Of a DNA stretch of 64,000 bases, positions 21,746 through 32,970 are shown piece by piece. The notes under the pieces were generated by a model that did not search any database, was not told the DNA's origin, and was given only the letters and a program-made list of their open reading frames with translations. Source of the DNA: Brachycybe producta (lineage: Eukaryota; Arthropoda; Diplopoda; Playtdesmida; Andrognathidae); assembly GCA_036925085.1 (NCBI GenBank), contig JAUPFP010000003.1:9146008-9210007 (forward strand). Reading direction: 5' to 3'. The translations under genes and the position numbers were made by a program. The number at the start of each line of letters is the position of its first letter. Within the stretch, counting starts at the first letter, position 1.

Positions 21746-22140
21746 CCTCATAGAGGTTCAGAAACACACAGAGATGTTCAGAAACATTCCTGTGTGCTTC
21801 GAAACATTGATAGATGGTTCAAATCACTCTTGGAGACTGCGGCACATTTCTAGAAGCCCAGAAACATTTTTATAGGCTCAGGAACCCTCTTAAAAGATGA
21901 AAAACATGCCTTTAGACTCAAATACACTGAAAAAGACCTAAAGCTTCCCTAGAGCTTCAGAAACATCCCTAAACTCTCAGAAACATTTATAGATGGTCAG
22001 AAACACTTTTTGAGGAACATAAACTTTCCTAGACACACTCCGAAAGGGCCAGAAACACGCCGAGAGGACCAGAAACACTCCTAAAATGTTAGAAATACTC
22101 CTAGATTCTCAGAAAGTTCTAGCAACCATAATGGACACTC
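21746..22140 (-). repeat. Inverted, degenerate minisatellite monomers (array 1)
   Basis: Beyond about 21746 the monomer appears as its reverse complement, for example CAGAAACATTCCTG and AGAAACACTCCTAAAA, strongly diverged and irregularly spaced. The same arrangement occurs at 31545-31860 in the second block. Together with the forward array this forms a head-to-head structure. Confidence 0.75.
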
Positions 22141-22640
22141 ATTTAAGAGGAAATCTAATCCAATCCCATGAGATGGGATAGAACTAAACAAAAATAGATC
22201 AGACAGGTGGTACTCATTGGACTGGACAGGTAGGACTGGTTGGATTGGTTAGGATATGATGAAGCCCTAATGGGATGAAATGGGCGAATACATTTTACTA
22301 CTTTTGGTTTCTATCAGGAACGCTGCTAGAGATCCAGAAACACTCCTACTTAGAAACATGCCGGTAGGCTCAGAAATACTACTAGTATAGTGTTAGAGTG
22401 TCAGTAACATTCTTCACTTGCTAAATATATGCACTTTGACATGATCTTTCAGCATGATAGTGTCAGCTACAGACTGCCAGCCCATTTTTAATCCAAAAAT
22501 CAAAACTATATTTTTGGTTAAATTGAACGCAAATTTGGCCATTTTGAGACGACGCAATTTTTGAACTTGGTCTATGTGGGCTGCCAGACCAGCTGATGTT
22601 TTTAGTGGCCCCACTCTCTAAGATTTTATGTATTCCACCC
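22140..22640. repeat. Block-specific 3' module (shared with 31850-32560)
   Basis: It contains CCCATGAGATGGGATAGAAC, GTCAGTAACATTCTTCACTTG and a stretch with TTGGCCATTTTGAGACGACG. Each of these recurs in the same order at 31880-32540. This shows the two minisatellite loci are copies of one larger unit. No coding potential is seen. Confidence 0.7.
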
Positions 22641-24580
22641 TTCTAATCTATATATTTTGGGTTAAATAGGCATGTTGCTAGCTCTTGGGATATTAAGAAA
22701 ATTAATGGCTAGAACTAATGCATATTTTTGGTCTTTTTTTCCAAAATGTTATTAGACTATGAAATTTTCTCCCAGTTGATAGTTCTTCGTTAGGATGATT
22801 TCAATTTAACAATGGTGTTTTGTTTTATCTGAATGACAATCATTTGTGATCGGGAGCAATCGCCACTGCCACATGGCTTTTAAGATGATTGCAGGTGTTC
22901 TGAGTTGAATTGAATTGAATTGAATGTTAAGGAAAAAACTTAAAAATAGTTCATTTTCAAACTGATATAAAATGTTTACTTTTTAAGATGGTTTCATGAA
23001 AAAACTTTCAGCATAATCACTTACCATTCTAGTTTTGAAAACAAATTGAATTTTTTCCTAATATTGTTTCTAAAAAAACGTTTGCTTGACATTTTTGCGC
23101 CCAAATTTAAAAAAAAAGTCTATAGAGAACATATCATAAGCCATTACAATAGTGCGTTCTGGGAAGAGAAAAGCAAAACAAATATCTATAAAGCCACCTG
23201 AAGGTGGTTTATGAACAGCTGATTTTTCTAACTGATTATTTTGTCTTTCAGAAGGGTAGCTCAATCACGGATACTTTCACGTTGATATTTTTGAAAATAA
23301 ACTTTTTATAATCAAAAATTAAAAGTTGTATAATTTTCAAATTTGCATAAAAAGTTTCTTTTGAAAATTGTCAATTATGAAAATTCTCTTAAGTGGTTGA
23401 GCTATCCTTCTAATTTCTAAAACAAGTTCAAGTGTGTCTTCATTTTGCACGTGAAAGACAAAATAACCACAGTTCATGTGACCCAGTTAACCTTAAAACC
23501 ACCTTAAAAAGTCATTAACATCTTCAATTAGCACACAGTCTAATATGTATCAACTAACTTGTATACAAGCTAATAATAAAATTATAATTATGACTATGGC
23601 TAACATTTTTATCACAATTGCCAAATTTCCCAGAGTGTTTTCACTAAATGTCTTTCCAGAAAGGCAAGACAAATACTTACTAACTTTGCTGTTTCCAATT
23701 ACATATTCCACATTAAAACCATTGAACAACTAAATAAAATATAGGAAAACATAAATGTCATTAAAATTATTGCTAATAACACATTTTAAAATTAATAATT
23801 ACAATACTGAGTCATAAGCATCTTGTTTAGTAGATTTGTGACATTCTAAATCTTGAGCTTCATCTTGCACCAAAAGCAACATCAACAAAAAAATACTCTA
23901 AATCCCATAATAAAATTCATTGTTTTTTAATTTTTTACTAACTTCTAATAAAGCTGTATTACAATATTTTAAATTGAAATATTGCTTATATTTATACAGG
24001 AACAGTATCACTATAACCTATACGTTAGACATAATGATAACTATTATTTATTTTTAAATATTAAAATTATAACCATATTTTACGAGCAATCCCTATGGTG
24101 TTTTATTATGAAGAAGAGTTGAATAAGTTCAGGTGCAGCAATATGGTGACAAAAAATGTATAGTTTATATTAAAAACTATTAGCATAGCAACAAAACATC
24201 ATTTTATGCTTCTTTTTACGATCAAAAAATTGTCCATTGATTGATCACATGGGTAACTTTTTAAACCTCCAGAAATTTCTTGTGAAAACATTGTCAAGAC
24301 TTACCCAATGATTGCCAAAATAATTTTTAAAATTAAAAATAAATCATTAAAATCAGAAAAAAAACTTAAAAATGAGGTGACATTTCATGAGTCACCAAAC
24401 AACGCCATTTTAAATTTATAAAAACAAAAGTTCACTGAAGTTATGGCAATGGCATCACTCCGTTGAAACTCTGGCATAATGCACCAAAAAGTCATGCCCT
24501 AAATTGACCACCCGAGGTCATAAAAGGGTTCACTTTGGTCAAAAATGACCAGAGACTGTTTTGGTAAAGAGTTGCTCTTG
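22640..24580. other. AT-rich intergenic DNA with a dispersed repeat
   Basis: No gene is visible. A repeat at about 22920-23100 matches, in inverse orientation, 60445-60600. Shared landmarks are ACGTTTTTTTAGAAA, AAAATTCAA-TTGTTTTCAAAA and GTTTGAAAATGA. A looser relative lies at 59085-59220. Confidence 0.5.
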
Positions 24581-24581
24581 T

Positions 24582-24774
24582 CATAATTACGGAGTTACTC
24601 TTACCACTTTCGGGATAAGTTGGCTGATACATTGTTGTCAACAAATTTAAGGCTTCAAGGCGATCGACTTAGTTCCATGTGGATTATGGAGTTACTCTTA
24701 CCACTTTCGGGATAAGTTGGCTGAAACATCGTTGTCAATGAATGTAAGACTTAATGGCAATCGACTTAGTCCCT
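24582..24774 (+). repeat. Two tandem ~100-bp repeats
   Basis: GAGTTACTCTTACCACTTTC followed by GGGATAAGTTGGCTGA and, later, CGACTTAGT occurs twice in direct order (about 24588 and 24688), with about 85-90% agreement between units. Confidence 0.8.
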
Positions 24775-24779
24775 CTAGT

Positions 24780-25735
24780 AATGTGTTTAGGAGCCACCAT
24801 TATTTATGTGCCAGGTCAGGTCCAGCTGAAACTCCAAAAATACTTTCCGCACTGGCATAGTATTCTTCAGCCGGGCCATCGAGCAGGTACAAAAAGAAGC
24901 TGCACCTGGCCTCGTCCGTCCAGGGCTGAGCCTGAGCCTTGGCTTCAAACTGCCAGAGAAAAGGTGTCATGTCCTCTCATCCATCAAACCGGATGAACGA
25001 ATGGACTGGGTTAAAGAACCCAAACGCCTGGATCTCCAACGGGATGGGCAGAGCAGGCATCCATGGTGCGGTACTAACCCGACGTGGTGCTCTGCTCCGG
25101 TTCCCTGAAGTCTAAGCATAAGGTCAGCTTCTGTGGATTCCACCAGGTGGACCCTCAGTTGCTGAATGGCAGGAGGAACTCCCTGCCCAACTCCCGCAGG
25201 AGCAGCCCAAGTTCTTCCAGGAGGTATCTGCCCAGTCGAAACTGGCGGCGCCTCCCTCCGTACATCTCTTGAGTGCACAGGTGAAGTTGCGAACCATGGT
25301 TACCCTTCCATGGGAAGTTGACCCTGCAACCGCAGATGGTCAATCCTACAGGCAACCGACCGAAGTTGCTTTTCGAACATCGATGCCAACCATGATGCCG
25401 AACCCAACTGGGACTCCAACGTCTCTTCAAGTAAGAGACCACCTCCATGTCCATCCGGACCAGAGGCAGTGGAGGGTAACAGGCTGGCAGTTGGCCGCAT
25501 GCCTGTCCCAGTTGGGGTCCGTGCAAGCCCTTCCACACTGTCAAACAGTGCTCCGTCGGAGACAATGCCTCCACGGTGTGATTGTACCGTTACAAAGTCT
25601 CCATACGAAGGTCGGTCTGTAGGGACACCCCCTACGGCACCTTTCTCCCCAAAACCACCGTGTCCATTCCCACCGAAAGCAACCAAACCCGGTTGCTGCC
25701 CCTCCGACCGAATTTTGTTGATCCCCTAGTAGCGT
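24780..25735 (-). pseudogene. Gypsy Gag fragment
   Basis: Minus-strand frames encode a Gly-rich N-terminal part (25300-25686) and, further on, SFIRFDG, a stop, EDMTPFLWQFEAKAQAQPW and CSFFLYLLDGPAEEYYASA (about 25030-24840). This matches the Gag capsid region of element B (KFDGTDDLHDYMEQFEAKA ... CSYFSSCLENYALKF). Frames shift several times. There is no zinc knuckle or pol next to it. High GC sets it apart from the flanking AT-rich DNA. Confidence 0.65.
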
Positions 25736-25943
25736 AGATAGCCGCAGCTTGCCCTGGGCGACATTTTTTTAGGGTGTCACCAACAAAAAAAATGTCTTTA
25801 AGATGGCCTAAAATAAAATTATGAATTTTTTTCCGCTAACTATGCTTGCAGAATATCTTCTGCAATCCAGCATTATTTTTTAAGTCTGAAAAACATAGAC
25901 AATTAATTAAAAATGAAAATTGATCTTTGATAAGTAATAACTA

Positions 25944-27006
25944 TTGGATAGATTTGGTTTTTCTTGATCTCTGCAAGGCATTTGACACAGTTTTTCACTC
26001 AAAACTAATGACAAAAATTAGGGGGTATGGATTGGGTGAACAGGTGTATAAATGGGTGCATTTTTTTTTGAGTGACAGGAAACAAAGGGTTGTTGCAGGT
26101 GGGTCTGAATCTGACTGGGTAGGGGTTACATCAGGGGTTCCTCAGGGTAGTGTCTTGGGTCTGCTTCTGTTTCTTTTATATATCAATGACCTCAGCAGTC
26201 AAGTTAGCAGCAATTGCCGGCTATTTGCAGATGATACAATAATTTATCGTGAGGTTACCTCTGACAATGATTGCCATATTATTGATAGTGACTTGAAAGC
26301 AATAAAGGCATGGTGTTCTAAATGGCAACTTCAACTTAATAAGGGAAAATGTTGTGTAATGAGGGTAGCTAGGGGAAGGAATCCAATAATATTTCCATAT
26401 AGAATAGGGGCCATTCCACTTAATAACGTAGATTCTTATAAATATTTGGGGGTAACGATTACAGCTAAACTTTCTTGGAAGCTGCATATCGAACAGATTA
26501 TTTCCAAGTCTATGCAGATGCTTAGGTTTAGTCAACGCATTCTAAGAAGGTGTCCCAGGGAGGTAAAATGTATAGCATATCAGTCATTAGTACGTTCCCA
26601 TCTGGAATACTGCAGCTCCGTGTGGAATCCCCACACTGAAGACTTAGCTCACTCTATAGAAATGGTCCAACGCAGGGCTGCTAGGTTTGTTTGTGGTAAA
26701 TATGGATATGCCGACAGTGTAACTAAAATGCTTTTAGAGCTTGGTTGGGATAGTTTACTTGCAAAACGTTCAGATTTTAGTCTTAATATCTTTAATCGAA
26801 TGCTAGAAGGCTCTTGTCCTAAACCTACTTCAAGTAAACTTTGCAGGGCATTATATTTGGGTAGGGGTGACCACTCTAACAAAGTTGGAGAGATTTTTGC
26901 ACGAACAGATTCTTATTACTGGTCATTTGTCCCTAGGGCGATTCGACAATGGAACTCGCTTGCTGGGGATTTTGTGCAAGAAAAACGTATTTTATGGGAG
27001 TCATAA
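25944..27006 (+). CDS. LINE reverse transcriptase, C-terminal ~350 aa (truncated)
   Basis: An uninterrupted frame runs to the stop at 27004-27006. It starts in mid-domain at DLVFLDLCKAFDTVFHSKL (RT motif A). It continues with GVPQGSVLGLLLFLLYIND (motif B), the catalytic FADDTIIYR (motif C, about 26227), KCCVMRVARGR and YLGVTITAKLSWKLH (motif E). It then has the long C-terminal extension with AYQSLVRSHLEYCSSVWNP and ARFVCGKYGYADSV that is typical of CR1/Jockey-type elements. The endonuclease and N-terminal RT motifs are absent; they occur in copy d. As a 5'-truncated copy it would not be expressed as a working enzyme. Confidence 0.9.
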
Positions 27007-27191
27007 TTTTGTTTTGTTTTGACAATGCATATATTTGCAGCATTAAATATATTGAAATTGTTGTTGGGTTTATATCAATAGGGTTTTATATTTTCTGGTT
27101 TTGACAATGCATTTTCTATGCTGCACTTGGACTCTTGTCCCTCTGCCATAGGCCTTTATGACTGCTTGCAGAGTAATTTTTCAAATTCAAA
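25944..27191 (+). mobile_element. CR1/Jockey-type LINE, 5'-truncated (copy c)
   Basis: Truncated in the RT domain and otherwise the best-preserved copy. The 3' UTR contains GCCATAGGCCTTTATG and ends in (TTCAAA)2 close to 27191. The element is followed 12 bp later by the TTAA-flanked element. Other copies: 11553-12237, 17488-18179 and 61246-64000. No duplication is obvious at the truncation point. Confidence 0.9.
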
Positions 27192-27206
27192 TACTGGTTT
27201 ATTTAA

Positions 27207-28102
27207 GAACCTAGATCCACGTCCATCTTGTTGTTTTGAGCAGACAACAAAGAGACAATTGAGTGTTCTTATATAGTGTTAGTGAAACTGCAAGAAATCG
27301 CCTCACAATCCCTCAATTAAAATACATTAAAGCGCAAAATGCAATAAAAAGTATTGTTCTTCACATGCCCCAATTTATATAATTTTTGATAAGGTCCTTC
27401 TAATTTTAAACAAGGTTCAAAGTCGTTTGTTTTTTATCCCCATGTTAAATCCCATTGGCCCCAAAACTGTCCCACAAACATTTGAAAAACTCTCGTTAAA
27501 AACAATTTAGAACAATAACAAAATAATTAGCACAAACATTCATGTATTGGCTTCACGATGTTTCCTTTTTATAAATTTTGAAAAGGTCCTTCTATTTTTT
27601 AATAACGTTTAAAATAGTACATTTTTTAACTCCATGCTAAGTTCCTTAGGAGCAAAACACAGTCCCACAAACGTTAGAAGAACTCTCATTAAAATGATTT
27701 AGAACAACCAAAAAAATTAGCACGTACTGACACGGGTTTATTGCCTTCAGAATTATTCCTTTTTCTAAATTTTAAAGGGCTTTCTATTTTTAAATATCAT
27801 TTAAAATCTTGCGTTTTTTTAACTCCATGTTAATTCCCGTAGGACCAAAAACTGTCCCACAAATATTTGAAGAACTCCCATTAAAAAGGAATTAGAACAA
27901 TCACATAATAATTAGCACGTGCATTAATCTATTGGCTTCACGATGTTTTCTTTTTATAAGCTTAACACGCGAAATTATTTTTTATTAATTATTGTGTGAC
28001 TTCGAACCGGGAGAAAAAACGTTAAAAAACCGTTTTTCAATCAACAACGATCGCAGCACCTACATTCAGAGAAATTTTGAAATAAACGCTATATCTAGGC
28101 TC
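27207..28102. mobile_element. TTAA-flanked MITE-like element with internal tandem repeats
   Basis: TTAA occurs on both sides (27203-27206 and 28103-28106). The ends are GAACCTAGAT and, reversed, GAGCCTAGAT, a 10-bp terminal repeat with one mismatch. The inside has no coding potential. TTAA duplication is typical of piggyBac-like transposons, but the terminal repeat is short and no transposase is present, so the class is a guess. A truncated inverse copy lies at 59540-59937 and ends with the same GGCTC-TTAA boundary. Confidence 0.6.
27380..27955. repeat. Three ~190-bp tandem repeats inside the TTAA element
   Basis: Each unit runs from a TATAAATTTT-like start through AAGGTCCTTCTA, CCATGTTAA, CTGTCCCACAAA and TTTAGAACAA to TTAGCAC. 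Units begin near 27380, 27570 and 27765. About one and a half units, in inverse orientation, are present at 59550-59770. Confidence 0.8.
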
Positions 28103-28106
28103 TTAA

Positions 28107-28524
28107 TAATTTCATAATTAATAAAAAATTCTATAAACCATTTCAATCACTGGATATAGATAATATCGATTGGTCCCTCTGAGACCAGAGTCCTGGTTGT
28201 GCCACTGATGTGTAGTGATGTTTTTTGGGCAGCAAACTCAAGGACCATCCAGGGTGGCTCAAACTCTACCTACACCATTGATCCCTCAGAGGAAAATCCT
28301 ACCTATGCTACTGCACACACAGAGAAAAAGAACGATGTAAGCAAAAAATTCATAAAAAGGGAAGAGGGTGGAAAAATGAAACAAATCCATCCACACACTT
28401 TAGAAAATTTAGAATGGTGAGTTGTTTAACTCACCGTTCGCTCACTGCTAATTAGAAAATTGATATCCTTCAATATAAATAACCAAGTAAATTCAGGGAC
28501 ATCATCTTTCTTAGCTAATAGACA
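28107..28524 (+). other. Unassigned; one exon-like frame at 28150-28420
   Basis: A plus-strand frame opens after a TAG just before 28150 and reads through CSDVFWAANSRTIQGG and TIDPSEENPTYATAHTEKK. A GTAAGC donor-like site follows directly at about 28337. I do not recognise the protein. It could be an exon of a host gene or chance; the rest of the stretch shows nothing. Confidence 0.25.
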
Positions 28525-28786
28525 ACAGCATGTTCAAATCGATGGTGCTGTTTCAGTCTAGGCTAAGTAACATCTGGTATACTGAAGGGTAGCATTCTTG
28601 GTCCACTGCTTTTCCTTTTGTTCATAAACAATGCGGCAGATAGGTGCAGCAGTACAATGTGTTTACTTGCTGATGATTCTGTTGTGTACAGAAGGATTAG
28701 GGACATTGAAGACTGAAATCCTCCAAAGGAACCTCACCAGTGTTGAAGAGTGGTGCTCTGCAGGGCATCAACATCTAAATTTAACT
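28525..28786 (+). pseudogene. Second LINE family, RT fragment (copy 2)
   Basis: This matches 19580-19840: GATGGTGCTGTTTCAG, then the LLADDSVVYRRI region (about 28660, FADD altered) and EEWCSAGHQHLNL. It is followed at once by the minisatellite, as in copy 1. Confidence 0.75.
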
Positions 28787-28943
28787 GCCTCTAGGTGTGT
28801 TTCTGAGCCTCAAGAAGTGTTTTTGAGCCTCTAGGAGTGTTTCTTAGCCTCTGGGAGTGTTTCTTAGCCTCTAAAAGTGTTTCTTAGCTTCATGGAGTGC
28901 TTCTGAGCCTCTAAGGGTGTTTCTTAGCTTCTAGAAATGTTTC
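28787..28943 (+). repeat. 20-bp minisatellite array 2, first segment
   Basis: About eight diverged copies of the CTAGGAGTGTTTCTGAGCCT unit lie between the LINE fragment and the inserted MITE. Confidence 0.9.
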
Positions 28944-28945
28944 TA

Positions 28946-29331
28946 AAGCCTGGAACACACACGGAATTCCACTCAGAAAAACATAACAGAATATTTAAAC
29001 AAGACAATTTTCCATAAAAAGTGAACGGAAAACTCATAAAAATGAGTTCAACAAAGCTCAACTTTTTCTGTTCTGAAAATATTTCGTTCAAATTCCCACC
29101 AATCAGAAAGAAGCATGACGTGACATGACAAAAAAAGCAAATTGGAATCCATTTTGGCAATAGATCTAAATGTAATGTTTTTTTTTTGCTCAATAGAGGG
29201 TGCTCACAACTTTCCTCATTACTTTTTCTGTTGCTACGTGTGAACAACAGAGATACAGAAAAAGAAAATGACTTTTTTTCCTTTTCCTATTTTCTTTTTC
29301 CTTGGCGGAATTCCATGTCTGTTCCAGGCTT
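28946..29331. mobile_element. MITE with TA duplication, inserted in the minisatellite
   Basis: The 386-bp element starts AAGCCTGGAACA and ends TGTTCCAGGCTT. The terminal repeat extends about 25 bp (through GGAATTCC on both sides) with a few mismatches. TA flanks it (28944-28945 and 29332-29333). No coding capacity. It splits the minisatellite array cleanly. TA duplication suits the Tc1/mariner group. Confidence 0.85.
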
Positions 29332-29334
29332 TAG

Positions 29335-30086
29335 TCTTTTGAAGTAATTCTGAGCATATTGCAGTGTTCCTAAACTTTTTGAGTGTCTCTAGTTTTTTTT
29401 AAGTGTTTCTTACCTTTAGAAGTGTTTATGTGCCTCTAGAAGTGTTTATGTGCCTCTAGAAGTGTTTATGTGTCTCTAGGTGTGTTTAATGTCTTTATGA
29501 ATTCTGAGCTCTCAGGGTGTTTCCGAGCTGCTAGGAGTGTTTCTAAGCCTCTAGTAGTGTGTCTGTGTGTTCTAGGAGTGTTTGTGCCTCAAGGAGTGTT
29601 TCTGTGCCTCTAGGAGTGTTTCTGTGCCTCTAGGGGTGTTTCTGTGCCTCTAGGAGTGTTTAGGTGCCTCGAGGAGTGTTTAGGTGCCTCGAGGAGTGTT
29701 TAGGTGCCTCGAGGAGTGTTTAGGTGTTTCTAGGAGTGTTTATGTGTCTAGGAGTGTTTCTGAGCCACTAAGAGTGTTTCTGAGCCAGTAGGAGTGTTTC
29801 TGAGCCGCTAGGAGTGTTTCTGAGCTGCTAGGAGTGTTTCTGAGCCTCTAGGAGTGTTTCTGAGCCTCTAGGAGTGTTTCTGTGAGTTCTAGGAGTGTTT
29901 CTGTGAGTTCCAGGAGTGCTTCTGTGAGTTCTAGGAGTGTTTCTGTGAGTTCTAGGAGTGTCTCTTCTAGTTTCTAGGAGTGTCTCTGCCTCTAGGAGTG
30001 TCTCTGTGCCTCTAGGAGTGTCTCTGTGCCACTAGGAGTATCTCTGTGCCACTAGGAGTGTCTCTGTGCCTCTAGGAATGTCTCTG
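29335..30086 (+). repeat. 20-bp minisatellite array 2, second segment
   Basis: Tandem copies of the 20-bp unit. Here TCTGTGCC, TAGGTGCC and TCTGTGAGTT variants alternate with TCTGAGCC, each in short homogeneous runs. It is interrupted at 30087 by a solo LTR. Confidence 0.95.
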
Positions 30087-30824
30087 TGTAACGTCCCACC
30101 TGGACCGTTACAATGCACGGTAAGTAAAGGAATAAAAAAACTTCTTCACTTACCAGTAACCAAGCTCCGACGACAGGGACGGGACCGCACCAGTAGCCGC
30201 CTCTCCCACGGTGAACCTCGGGGTGTGTCGACGCGGAGCTTCCCCGACGGTGAAACACGATGACAAACGCCGCCTCGCCGAGCCAACACGATCACCGGCC
30301 GATATAAGACGGAAATGGATGGTGGTGTATTCCCCAGACCGGAAACCCACCCTCCCGTGGTAAACCCCAAAATAAAACACACGACACAGGTGTATGATGA
30401 ATAAAATAAAAGTGTTTACTTACACTTACGTTGAAAGGCAGTATTTACAGAACTTGGCTGGGAAATTCCCCCAGCCAAGAGATCTATACAAAACAAGGCC
30501 AACAGGCCAAAAAGCACAAAAGAGATGAAAAGCTGGACAGTGGAGGTCCCCTTGACCTCCACCCACAGGTCTATCCTCTTCAGCTGCCTCCAACCAACTG
30601 CCCAGATCCTGTGGCTGACCAGGCCACAGGAAACCTCCAGGCAACTCCGGCTGGAGGGGACAGAGGTCACATCTGACCTCTCACCCATTGACTTAATGGT
30701 GAGAGGTCTGCTGGCACCAAAATGGCGTCCATCCCAACAGCCTACTGCAGCTGTCAGGCAGACCACCATAGAGAATTTGTCTGCTCACTCAAAAATTTGA
30801 AAATGAGCAGACCAGGTTTCCACA
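30087..30824 (-). mobile_element. Solo LTR of element 1 family, inserted in the minisatellite
   Basis: The 738-bp LTR (TGTAACG...TCCACA on the plus strand) is the reverse complement of the 4943-5722 type. It is flanked by the 4-bp duplication TCTG (30083-30086 and 30825-30828), so insertion happened inside a repeat unit. It keeps the 5' palindromic GTCTGCTC stem. No internal retrotransposon sequence remains. Confidence 0.95.
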
Positions 30825-31545
30825 TCTGTGCCTCTAGGAGTGCCTCTGGGCCTCTAGGAGTGTCTCTGTGCCTCTAGGAGTGTCTCTGTGCTTCTAGGAG
30901 TGTTTCTGTGCCTCTAGGAGTGTTTCTGTGCCTCTAGGAGTGTTTCTGTCCCTCTAGGAGTGTTTCTGTGCCTCTAGGAGTGTTTCTGTCCCTCTAGGAG
31001 TGTTTCTGTGCCTCTAGGAGTGTTTCTGTACCTCTAGGTGTGTTTCTGTGCCACTATGAGTGTCTCTGTGCCTCTAGGAGTGTTTCTGTGCTTCTAGGTG
31101 TGTTTCTGTGCCTCTAGGTGTGTTTCTGTGCCTATAGGTGTGTTTTTGTGCCTCTAGGTGTGTTTCTGTGCCTCTAGGTGTGTTTCTGTGCCCCTAGGTG
31201 TGTTTCTGTGCCCCTAGGTGTGTTTCTGTGCCTCTAGGTGTGTTTCTGTGCCTCTAGGTGTGTTTCTGTGCCTCTAGGTGTGTTTCTGTGCCTCTAGGTG
31301 TGTTTCTGTGCCTCTAGGAGTGTTTCTGTGCCTCTAGGAGTGTTTTTGTGCCTCTAGGAGTGTTTCTGTGCCTCTAGGAGTGTTTCTGTGCCTCTAGGAG
31401 TGTTTGTGAGCCTTTAGGAGTGTTCCTTAGCTTTGTGAACACTGCTGAGCCTCTAGGAGCATTGAGTCTCTAGAAGCATTTATGAGTCTCTAGGAGCATT
31501 TCTGAGCCTCTAAGAGTGTTTCTGAGCTGCTAGAAATGTTTTTGA
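30825..31545 (+). repeat. 20-bp minisatellite array 2, third segment
   Basis: About 35 copies. A block of GGTGTGTTTCTGTGCCTCTA units (about 31040-31310) sits between two blocks with the GGAGTGTTT form, which shows local expansion of variants. The last units (31430-31545) are diverged. Confidence 0.95.
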
Positions 31546-32620
31546 GCTCATAGATGTTCAGAAACACACTTACATGTTCAAAAACATTTTTGTAAGTTTA
31601 GAAACATTGCTAGATGGTTCAAATCACTCTTAGAGACTCCGACACATTTCTAAGAGCCCAGAAACATTCTTATAGGCTGAGGAACCTTTCTAAAAGATCA
31701 AAAACTTGCTTAGAGGTTCATGAACATTCCTAGACTGTCAGAAACACTCCAAGATGGTCAAAAACCACTAGAAAGACAGAAACTCTCTTAGAGGGCCACA
31801 AACTCTCCTAAAATGTGAGAAATACTCATAGAGGCTAAGGAAGTTCTAGAGACCATACTGGAAACTTATCTATGAGGAAATCTCATCCCATTTTATCCAA
31901 TCCTATGAGATGGGATAGAACTAAACAAAAATAGACCGGCAGGTTGGACTCATGAGACTGATGGGACCTATGGGACTGATGGGAAATTACAACTCATTGG
32001 ATGATGACGTCCTAATGGGATGGAATGAGGCCAACATCTGTTACTAATGTTAGTCTCTATCAGAAACTCTCCTAGAGATTTAGAAACACTCCTAGTTAGA
32101 AACATGCCGATAGGCTGAGAAATACTCCTGTATAATGTTATGGTGTAAGTAACATTCTTCACTTGATAAACAATTGCACTTTGACATGGTCTGGCAGCAT
32201 GATGGTGTCAGCTACGGACTGCCATTCCAATTTTTTTTTATTTGGACATTATTAACTGATTTTTGAGCTAAGAATGAAAACTATATTTTTGGTTAAATTG
32301 AACGCAATTTTCGTGAAGTTTGATTCAGTTTGGCAGCAACTTGGTGAAATCCTTGAACTGCCAGACCGACTTTTTCTAAGTTGAGATTTTTTTTTCAATT
32401 TTTAGGCCAAAAGCAAAACTATATTTTGATTTAAATTGAATGCAAATTTGGCCATTCTTGAGACGACGCCATTTTTGAACTCGGCCTATGTGGGCTGCCA
32501 GAATAGCTGATCTTGGTTAGTGACCCCACTCTGTAAAATTTTATGTATTCCACGCAGGTTAAATCTGCATGTTGCTGACTCTTGGTCTATAACACCTACC
32601 TCTAAAATATGATTCGAGAA
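31545..32620 (-). repeat. Inverted monomers and 3' module of block 2
   Basis: From about 31545 the monomer appears reversed and degenerate (GAAACACACTTACATG, CAGAAACACTCCAAGATG). The module with TGAGATGGGATAGAACTAAA (about 31905) and GCCATTCTTGAGACGACG (about 32450) follows, as at 22140-22640. About 200 bp near 32230-32430 carry an additional internal duplication (ATTTTTGGTTAAATTGAACG and a related stretch downstream). Confidence 0.7.
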
Positions 32621-32970
32621 ACATTTTAAACTAAATATGGCAAATAAGTATTTTTTAATTAAAAAAAATGAACAAAAAATATCTATTGCCTCTAACGCAT
32701 ACTTTAAAAATAAATGTCAAACGCAAAATTGTATTTGATTTATATGAAAACTACTAGCCCATATGTAGTGGTGAGTCTGAAGAAGATGGCGACTATTTTC
32801 CTCCCACCCAATTTTTGGCTTCACTAAAGTCATGTGATCTAGTCTCCCTTTATTCTACAGGCAATTAGCAATTGGGACAAACAAAAGTTGTCTCTGTCTT
32901 TTTTATGACGACCAGCAACTTCTAATTGGTTGGTTATGTAGTTGAACGTTGAACCACACAACAAACCAAT
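32620..32970. other. AT-rich, no feature seen
   Basis: No gene or repeat is recognised. The 5-bp target duplication CCAAT of the following solo LTR lies at 32966-32970. Confidence 0.4.

Noticed and set aside
25080-25622. Plus-strand frames in the GC-rich stretch near 25 kb as host genes
   Set aside because: The minus strand of the same stretch carries recognisable Gag capsid motifs, so the plus frames are shadows.
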